NCBI GenBank assembly: GCA_028280205.1
Contig: JANQME010000296.1
Coordinates: 1-18,137 of the forward strand
Reading direction: 5' to 3'
From: Longimicrobiales bacterium
GTDB lineage: Bacteria > Gemmatimonadota > Gemmatimonadetes > Longimicrobiales > Gaopeijiaceae
DNA length: 18,137 bases
Below are positions 13,133-18,137 of this stretch, in pieces. Under the pieces are notes generated by a model. It saw nothing but the letters and a program-made list of their open reading frames with translations, had not been told where the DNA came from and made no database searches. The translations under genes and the position numbers were made by a program. Numbering within the stretch: position 1 is the first letter of the stretch; each line of letters opens with the position of its first letter.

Positions 13133-14954
13133 CCCAAGCCATGGGCCAGTTGGGCACCGTCGTCTGGTCGTCCGTCGTCAGGATCGTCGCGATCTCGCGC
13201 CCCTGCTCGTACAGGTCGCCGCGCAACTCGCCCGAGACGTCCACCACGCGCAGCCCGGCCTGGTAGTAGCCCACGTACAGCTTGTCGTCCTCGACCCAGA
13301 TGTTGTGCGCGCCCGCCTCGGGCACCTCGTACTTCGCGACCTCGACCGGATTCTCGATGTCGGTCATGTCGAGGACGTGGATGTAGCCCCGCGCGTGGAT
13401 CGCGGCGTCCGCGTCCCAGCCTGCCGGGAAGATCTCGTCACCCACGAAGAGATACTTCCCGTAACGCCATGCAGTGTGGGTATTTCCGATCGGATACTTG
13501 AACCGACTTACGAAGGTCGGCGTGCGGGGTGTGCCGCCGTGGGTACCGGCGCCCACGTCGAGCACGACGGCGCCGTCGTCCCAGTACGAGGCGTACAGGT
13601 ACCCGTCCTGCACGATCACGTCGTGGAGCGAGCGCTGCTCGTTGTCGATCTGCCACCGGCCCACCTCGATCGGCGCGGCAGGATCCGCGATGTCGATCAC
13701 GTGGATCGCGCGCGTCCCGTTGTGGACGGCGTACACCAGATCCTCCTCGCCCACGATCCAGACGTTGTGCACCCCGCCCGTGAGGGTCTCGGTGTACTCC
13801 GAGATGATCGTCGGATGCGCCGGAGTCGTCAGATCCAGGAGCACGAGCCCGTTGCGCCGGTTCGACGCACCCTCACGCGTCACGACCCCGACGCGATTGT
13901 TCGGGTGGATCTTCACGTCGTTGATCCGGCGCGCGTCGAGCTGGATCGAATCGGTGAGCGCCGGGTTCGACGGGTCCGTGACGTCGAAGACCTTCATCCA
14001 GTCGTGCATGAAGGTGCCGATGTACGCGTAGTCGCGTCCGTCGACACCCTCGAAGACCCAGATGTCGCCGGAGTGGTGATCGGCGATCCCGCCCCGGCCG
14101 ATCTGCACGAGCTCGGCGTCCTCACCCCGTGCCTCGACCCGGACCACGGCGCTCACGACGTCGTTCTCGCCCATCCGCGCGGTCACGCGGTACGTGCCCG
14201 GCTCCTCGGCCACGAACACCCCTTCCCCACCCTCGTCCTCGACCTGCGCGCCCACGCCCCCGAGCGACCACTCGGGGAAGGCACGAACGTCCTCACCGCC
14301 GGAGGTGCGCGCGGTGGCACGGAAGCGGACGACGTCCCCCGTGCGCACCCCCACCTCCCGGGGCTCGAGCGCGTAGGAGAGCCCCGGATCGGGCTGCACG
14401 GTGACCGAGGCGGTCGTGGAGACGCCGGCTCCGCGGACGGTGATCGTGGCGGAGCCCACCGAGCGGGCGAAGGCGAGGCCCGCCGCATCCACGCCCACAA
14501 CGTCGGGATCGCTGCTCTCGTACGTGAGCGGGGGGTCGTCGACCGGCTCGCCGAGGCGGTTGAACGCCCGGACGCGTACCGGCACGACCTGACCGGCGTA
14601 AGGGGTGGTCGTGCCCAGCTCGGTTCGCAGCTCCGTCGCCGGCAGTGCCCGCACGACGACCGGAGCCGAGGCGGTCCGACCACCGGCAACGACCGTGATG
14701 CGCGCCATACCGGCATTGAGTCCGGTGACGACGCCCGAGGTGTCCACGGAAGCCAGCTCCGGCGTCGAGGCGATCCAGCGCACCGGCGTGTCGAGCTCGC
14801 GTCCGGCTCCGTCCAGCACGCGCGCTTCGAGCTGCGTGCTCCCCGTCACCTCGATCTCCGCCCGTTCCGGCGTGATCCGTACCTGCGCGGCCTCCTGCGT
14901 GGGCGTCGTCTGCAGCGCCGCGAGCAGCGCCAGCACCCCCATCCCGTTCGTCAT
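13038..14954 (-). CDS. Ig-like (Big2) plus LVIVD-repeat exported protein
   Basis: A 638-residue protein. The N-terminus has three Ig-like domains (about 25-105, 106-187, 190-272; for example VDTSGVVTGLNAGMARITVVAGG). The C-terminus (about 280-638) is built of LVIVD-type repeats (MKVFDVTDPSNPALTDSI, IHVIDIADPAAPIEVGRW, IHVLDMTDIENPVEVAKY, LRVVDVSG), which are expected to form a beta-propeller. ATG 14954 is supported by GAGGAAGGGG upstream. The N-terminal hydrophobic stretch is short and has no positive charge before it, so export is likely but its signal is atypical. Function is not known; adhesion, carbohydrate binding or a scaffold are all possible. It sits between a TPR lipoprotein and a dehydratase on the same strand. 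Confidence 0.75.
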   Translation of the reverse strand: MTNGMGVLALLAALQTTPTQEAAQVRITPERAEIEVTGSTQLEARVLDGAGRELDTPVRWIASTPELASVDTSGVVTGLNAGMARITVVAGGRTASAPVVVRALPATELRTELGTTTPYAGQVVPVRVRAFNRLGEPVDDPPLTYESSDPDVVGVDAAGLAFARSVGSATITVRGAGVSTTASVTVQPDPGLSYALEPREVGVRTGDVVRFRATARTSGGEDVRAFPEWSLGGVGAQVEDEGGEGVFVAEEPGTYRVTARMGENDVVSAVVRVEARGEDAELVQIGRGGIADHHSGDIWVFEGVDGRDYAYIGTFMHDWMKVFDVTDPSNPALTDSIQLDARRINDVKIHPNNRVGVVTREGASNRRNGLVLLDLTTPAHPTIISEYTETLTGGVHNVWIVGEEDLVYAVHNGTRAIHVIDIADPAAPIEVGRWQIDNEQRSLHDVIVQDGYLYASYWDDGAVVLDVGAGTHGGTPRTPTFVSRFKYPIGNTHTAWRYGKYLFVGDEIFPAGWDADAAIHARGYIHVLDMTDIENPVEVAKYEVPEAGAHNIWVEDDKLYVGYYQAGLRVVDVSGELRGDLYEQGREIATILTTDDQTTVPNWPMAWGAQIFKGRIYSSDLNSGLWITELRERPRVVF

Positions 14955-15003
14955 GCGTCCCCTTCCTCGTGATCGGTCGTTTGTCGAATGCCGGTGGCGC
15001 GCT

Positions 15004-15996
15004 TCAGCGCACGGCCGAGCGTGCGAGCTCTCCCTCCGCGGCCAGGTAGCCGAAGGCCGGCCACTGGTTCGTCGCGCCGAGGATGCGCTCCCATGTCTCG
15101 TGCGCCTCCTCGGAGCGCCCCTCCATCAGGTGCCACACTCCGATCCCGTAGGCCGTCGTGGTGCTCTGCAGCGTCGCCTCCGTGCCGGACGGACCGGCGA
15201 GATCCTCGAGGGAGCGGTCGCCGCGGAAGAGGAGGAGGAGCTGATGGTAGGCGTCGTTCTCGACGATCTCCATCTCCTCCGAGATCGGCTCCATGACCTC
15301 GGCCGCCTCCTCGTCCCGACCCAGCCGGACGAGCGTCTGATAGAGCCAGTACGTCGTCGCGACCAGGAGGTCCGGGTTGGTGGAGACCGCGAGGCACGCC
15401 CGCTGCGCTTCGAGGGCCGCCTCGAAGTCGCCCTGCACGTAGTGGGCGAGGGCGAGGTGGTACCAGATGTTGAAGTGCAGCGTGCTGAGCGGCTGGTTGA
15501 TCGCGTTGGGCAGCCCGTCCGGCTCGATCTCGTCCTCCTCACCCTCCACGAGCTCCGCCGCGCGGGTGAAGTCGGCGATCGCGTCGTCGAGCCGCCGGAC
15601 CGTCAGGTACCGATGACCTCGATGCCGATACAGCCGGGGATCCTCCGGGTGCAGCCGGAGCGCGTTGGAGTAGATCTCGATGGCCTCCCGGTAGTGGCCC
15701 AGGTACGCCGTGCGCCGGCCCATCCATATGAGCGCGTCGACGTCCTCGGGCGCGGCCGCGAGCGCGTCCTCCGCCTCCTCGAGCCGCTCCCGGTAGACCG
15801 AGCGAACGTCCTCCGGCTGCTCGGGCGCGTACAGTGTGTCGCCGACGAAGGAGATCGCCTGCGCCCCCTCGGGCAGCGACGGGAGATCCGCGCTCGTCGG
15901 CGCCGAGTCGGAGGGTGGTGGCGGTGCGTCGGCCCGGTCGCACGCCAGGGCGCCGAGCGCGACGACGGTGACTACTAGGGCCGGGAGGCGATACAT
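15004..15996 (-). CDS. TPR-repeat lipoprotein
   Basis: A 330-residue exported protein. ATG 15996 starts a lipoprotein signal (MYRLPALVVTVVALGALAC, lipobox cysteine 19); a longer in-frame reading to 16071 would put 25 residues before the signal and is rejected. After a Pro/Ser-rich linker come tetratricopeptide repeats: DVDALIWMGRRTAYLGHYREAIEIYSNALRLHPEDP, RLYRHRGHRYLTVRRLDDAIADFTRAAEL and WYHLALAHYVQGDFEAALEAQRACL. Such repeats usually hold partners at the membrane; the partner is unknown. The gap to the following Ig/LVIVD gene is 49 bases on the same strand, so both may be cotranscribed, and the lipoprotein could anchor or present it. Confidence 0.75.
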   Translation of the reverse strand: MYRLPALVVTVVALGALACDRADAPPPPSDSAPTSADLPSLPEGAQAISFVGDTLYAPEQPEDVRSVYRERLEEAEDALAAAPEDVDALIWMGRRTAYLGHYREAIEIYSNALRLHPEDPRLYRHRGHRYLTVRRLDDAIADFTRAAELVEGEEDEIEPDGLPNAINQPLSTLHFNIWYHLALAHYVQGDFEAALEAQRACLAVSTNPDLLVATTYWLYQTLVRLGRDEEAAEVMEPISEEMEIVENDAYHQLLLLFRGDRSLEDLAGPSGTEATLQSTTTAYGIGVWHLMEGRSEEAHETWERILGATNQWPAFGYLAAEGELARSAVR

Positions 15997-16167
15997 GGAA
16001 CCTGGAGGCTCGAGGGAAAGGGGCGGTCGTTCTGGGCCCAATTGACCGAGCGCCAGGCGTGCGGGCAACACGGGCCGAGCCTGTGATCACCGGACGCCCA
16101 GGACTCGTCGGCCGAGGCGACCGCGGCCGCAAAGGTGCGCCAGCGAGTACCTCCGGCGTTCTCAGCC

Positions 16168-16184
16168 CCGGACGGAGCCGTCGG
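16168..16184 (-). terminator. Short hairpin after the tRNA-Arg gene
   Basis: Downstream of the tRNA on the minus strand, CCGACG pairs with CGTCCGG across a short loop (one bulged base). No T tract follows. It may be a processing or termination structure for the tRNA transcript; the evidence is only the pairing. Confidence 0.25.
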
Positions 16185-16193
16185 ATCGTGAAG

Positions 16194-16267
<74 letters not shown>

Positions 16268-16327
16268 GAAGCGCGAAACGTCGCGCGGCCTCACTCCGGG
16301 ATCAACGGTGCGGACCAACCCGCCGCC

Positions 16328-16882
16328 TTACCCGTCCGTCGGCAGCGGATCCGCGATCACCGGCGGGGGCGGCTCCCCGGCACGGCGGCCGGCCAGGTAT
16401 CCGACGCAGTAGGCGCGCAGCGTCGCCTCGAAGCGAGTCATATCCGGCGTGGCTCGAAGCCCGATCTCTCCGTGGATCCGCAGCGCCTCGCCGAGCTTCA
16501 CCACCGCCGCGGCCAGATCGGCCACATGGGGGTCGACGGAGTAGCTGACCGCGTCCTCCAGCTCGTGGATGTGCGCCTCCATGTCCATCCCCACGACGAT
16601 CCCCTGCTCTCCGGCCTCCTGCGTCACATCGCCGAGAAAGTCCGGGTGGAGCTCGACCTTCCGCTCGGGGAGCGGTTCGTCCGGCGAGATGAAGGCCGCG
16701 CCGATCGGATCGAGGCGCGGCGGGAGTGGTTCGTCCGGCGAGATATACGCCGCGTCGTCCCGGGGAGCCGGGTCCGCCGCTTCGATCGGATCCGGAGGCC
16801 CGTGGTTCCGGCGCGCGTGCTTGCGCATGCCGGGCGGAAATGCGGGAGGCGGGAGGCGCCGTCCCCTCGAATCCTCGCTCAT
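16328..16882 (-). CDS. Hypothetical protein with a duplicated ISPDEPLP motif
   Basis: A 184-residue protein that I do not recognise. ATG 16882 is preceded by GGAGG with 9 bases spacing; a longer in-frame reading to 16951 lacks this support. The N-terminal half is basic, then Pro/Asp-rich and probably disordered. Residues 44-54 (AAYISPDEPLP) and 62-72 (AAFISPDEPLP) are near copies 18 residues apart; the bases coding for them are repeated at the same 54-base offset (16677 and 16731), so the duplication is recent enough to be visible in DNA. The C-terminal half (about 75-170) looks helical and globular and has a GYLAGRRAG segment near its end. No signal peptide or membrane segment was found. It is upstream of the tRNA and downstream of a DedA-like gene. 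Confidence 0.6.
   Translation of the reverse strand: MSEDSRGRRLPPPAFPPGMRKHARRNHGPPDPIEAADPAPRDDAAYISPDEPLPPRLDPIGAAFISPDEPLPERKVELHPDFLGDVTQEAGEQGIVVGMDMEAHIHELEDAVSYSVDPHVADLAAAVVKLGEALRIHGEIGLRATPDMTRFEATLRAYCVGYLAGRRAGEPPPPVIADPLPTDG
16671..16751 (-). repeat. 54-base-offset intragenic direct repeat
   Basis: TCGTCCGGCGAGAT occurs at 16677-16690 and again at 16731-16744 on the plus strand, with similar flanking bases (GCGGT / GTGGT). It encodes the two ISPDE cores of the hypothetical protein. Two copies only, in frame (54 = 18 codons). Confidence 0.75.
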
Positions 16883-16922
16883 CGCGCCGGCCCTCCGTGT
16901 TCTCTGAAGCCCGTACAGCGCC

Positions 16923-16951
16923 AATATGCGAGCCCGATCCGCCGGGAACAA
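16923..16951 (-). promoter_or_regulatory. Putative promoter of the ISPDEPLP protein gene
   Basis: On the minus strand TTGTTC (16951-16946) and CATATT (16928-16923) are separated by 17 bases. Transcription would begin roughly 35 bases before ATG 16882. The -35 half lies inside the hairpin that follows the DedA-like stop codon. The hexamers match the sigma70 consensus only partly. Confidence 0.35.
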
Positions 16952-16963
16952 AGGTTTTCCCGG
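16942..16963 (-). terminator. Hairpin directly after the DedA-like gene
   Basis: CCGGGAA (16942-16948) and TTCCCGG (16957-16963) form a perfect 7-bp stem with an 8-base loop, beginning about one base past the TGA of the DedA-like gene. No T tract follows on the minus strand, so termination efficiency is uncertain; the position argues for a role at the operon's 3' end. Confidence 0.4.
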
Positions 16964-16964
16964 G

Positions 16965-17657
16965 TCAGAGGAGGAACTCGATCGCGATGAATCCGAGCAC
17001 GAAGAGAACGCTGAAGACGATGACGAGACGATCGAAGTGCCGGTCGATGAAGCGCTCGATGGGCGGGCCGAACCAGTAGACCAGCCCCGCGACGAGGAAG
17101 AACCGGAAGCCCCGGCTCAGAATCGAGGCGGGCACGAAGATCCCGAGGCTGATCCCGAACACCCCCGACGCGAGCGTGAAGACCTTGTACGGGACCGGCG
17201 TGAGGCCCGCGAGGAAGACCGCCGCGAAGCCGTGGCGATCGTAGAACACCCGCACGCTCTCGAACGCCTCGGGCGAGACGCCGGGTACGTACGTGAAGAA
17301 CCAGTCCTGGGCGAGGTGCCACGCACCGGCTCCGATCGCGTATCCGGCCAGCCCGCCCAGCACCGAAGCGACGGTGCAGATGGCCGCGAAGCGCAGCGAC
17401 CGCTTGCTCGCGCCGAGGCAGAGGGCGAGGAGGAGCGGGTCCGGTGGCAGGGGGAAGAACGACGACTCGGCGAACGAGATCGCGAAGAGCGCTGGCACGC
17501 CGTACGGCGTGTCGGCCCAGTGCAGCACCCAGTCGTACAGGCGGCGCAACGGGTTGTTGCGCGGGATCTCCCCTCCGTCCGGCCCACCCTTGGCGGCCCG
17601 GTCTGCGGCCTCGCTCGAAGCTCCCTCCCCCTCCGTCTCGTCGTGCGAACCGTTCAT
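16965..17657 (-). CDS. DedA/YqaA-type (SNARE-associated/VTT) membrane protein
   Basis: A 230-residue membrane protein. A hydrophilic N-terminal tail (1-45) is followed by the re-entrant-type segment FAESSFFPLPPDPLLLALCLG (62-82) and then AGLTPVPYKVFTLASGVFGISLGIF (150-174), both typical of the YqaA branch of the DedA family. The last helix is near the C-terminus (211-230). DedA proteins are linked to membrane homeostasis and to flipping of lipid carriers such as undecaprenyl phosphate; the specific substrate is not known for this branch. The ATG overlaps the stop of the upstream methyltransferase in an ATGA arrangement (4 bases), so the two are translationally coupled. A hairpin follows the stop. 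Confidence 0.85.
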   Translation of the reverse strand: MNGSHDETEGEGASSEAADRAAKGGPDGGEIPRNNPLRRLYDWVLHWADTPYGVPALFAISFAESSFFPLPPDPLLLALCLGASKRSLRFAAICTVASVLGGLAGYAIGAGAWHLAQDWFFTYVPGVSPEAFESVRVFYDRHGFAAVFLAGLTPVPYKVFTLASGVFGISLGIFVPASILSRGFRFFLVAGLVYWFGPPIERFIDRHFDRLVIVFSVLFVLGFIAIEFLL

Positions 17658-18137
17658 CCGTCCCCTTCCTCCGTCCATGCGAAGCGTCCCAGAAGCGGGA
17701 CGAAGCGCACCGCTCCTCCGACCGTCTCCTCCGTGATCTCGTCCCCGTGGCGCCGGACGAGGGTCAGCTCCTGCGTGTCCCGCAGGCCGACGGGAATCAG
17801 CATACGGCCCCCGTCGGCGAGCTGGTCGACGAGCGCCGACGGCACGCCCGGCGACGCGGCCGAGACGACGATCACGTCGAACGGCGCGTACTTCTTCCAC
17901 CCGATCGTGCCGTCCCCGACCATGAGCGCCGCGTTCTTCACCCCGAACGCGTCGAGCGCCCGGCGGGCGCGCTGGCTCAGCTCGCGGATCCGCTCCACCG
18001 AGTAGACCCGGTCGGCCATCAGACAGAGCAGCGCCGTCAGGAAGCCGCACCCCGTCCCGATCTCCAGCACCTTCTCCTGCTCGGTGGGCCGCAGAAGGCC
18101 CAGGTAGTACGCCTGCAGCGACGGCTGCGACGCCGTC
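17654..18137 (-). CDS. pcm: Protein-L-isoaspartate O-methyltransferase (5' truncated by window end)
   Basis: The C-terminal 160 or so residues of a PCMT. The open frame continues to the end of the window, so the start and N-terminus are missing. The visible part starts TASQPSLQAYYLGLL, the segment that precedes the SAM site in this family, then EKVLEIGTGCGFLTALL (motif I), VYSVERIRELSQRAR, VGDGTIGWKKYAPFDVIVVSAA and LADGGRMLIPVG. It repairs damaged aspartate/asparagine residues in aged proteins by methylating isoaspartyl groups. The stop overlaps the DedA-like start. The GTG at 18070 is internal and is not the true start. Confidence 0.9.
   Translation of the reverse strand, partial: TASQPSLQAYYLGLLRPTEQEKVLEIGTGCGFLTALLCLMADRVYSVERIRELSQRARRALDAFGVKNAALMVGDGTIGWKKYAPFDVIVVSAASPGVPSALVDQLADGGRMLIPVGLRDTQELTLVRRHGDEITEETVGGAVRFVPLLGRFAWTEEGDG

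Noticed and set aside
13305..14972. A 555-codon plus-strand frame antisense to the Ig/LVIVD gene
   Set aside because: It mirrors the codons of the real gene on the opposite strand and has no motif or ribosome binding site.
15997..16071. A longer N-terminus for the TPR lipoprotein
   Set aside because: It would place 25 residues ahead of a clear lipoprotein signal peptide.

Overview
The window is about 18 kb of dense, high-GC bacterial chromosome. It carries sixteen complete genes for predicted proteins, two genes cut by the window edges, one tRNA gene and very little spacer; no gene-free stretch exceeds 200 bases. Several lipobox signal peptides, an RlpA-type septal lipoprotein, Ig-like (Big2) surface proteins and an LVIVD-repeat protein suggest a diderm environmental bacterium. 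The mix resembles Gemmatimonadota, but that placement is an inference from gene content and base composition and cannot be proven here.

Layout. Positions 1-3228 are a plus-strand run of tightly packed genes: a truncated flippase-like membrane protein, a polyprenol-phosphate mannosyltransferase-like GT2, a class I methyltransferase, a CYTH-domain protein and RlpA. Starts overlap the preceding stops (8, 4 and 22 bases), so the run is probably one or two coupled operons. Positions 3412-6131 are a minus-strand run: an Fsr-like MFS transporter, a Crp/Fnr-type regulator and a TPR membrane protein. Between the two runs, in the 183-base convergent gap, lies a near-perfect 28-bp dif site (3307-3334), the XerC/XerD chromosome dimer resolution site. 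This is the most significant element of the window and implies that it spans the replication terminus. Two adjacent hairpins sit between rlpA and dif.

Positions 6298-11376 are plus-strand: gamma-glutamyltransferase (a predicted lipoprotein), a DUF423 membrane protein overlapped by a CobB-like sirtuin, and a large Ig-like lipoprotein with a zinc-metalloprotease HExxH motif. Positions 11402-15996 are a minus-strand cluster that probably forms one transcription unit: TPR lipoprotein, Ig-like/LVIVD-repeat protein, threonine/serine dehydratase-like PLP enzyme and VanZ-family protein. A tRNA-Arg(CCU) gene follows at 16194-16267 (minus). Then come an unrecognised small protein with an internal 18-residue duplication, a DedA/YqaA-type membrane protein and a truncated protein-L-isoaspartate O-methyltransferase, all on minus.

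How it fits together. The genes flanking dif point toward it from both sides, as expected for leading-strand genes either side of a terminus. Envelope and cell-surface functions dominate: lipid-linked sugar synthesis, septal peptidoglycan processing, exported peptidase/transferase lipoproteins and surface repeat proteins. No insertion sequence, prophage, CRISPR array or defence system was seen.
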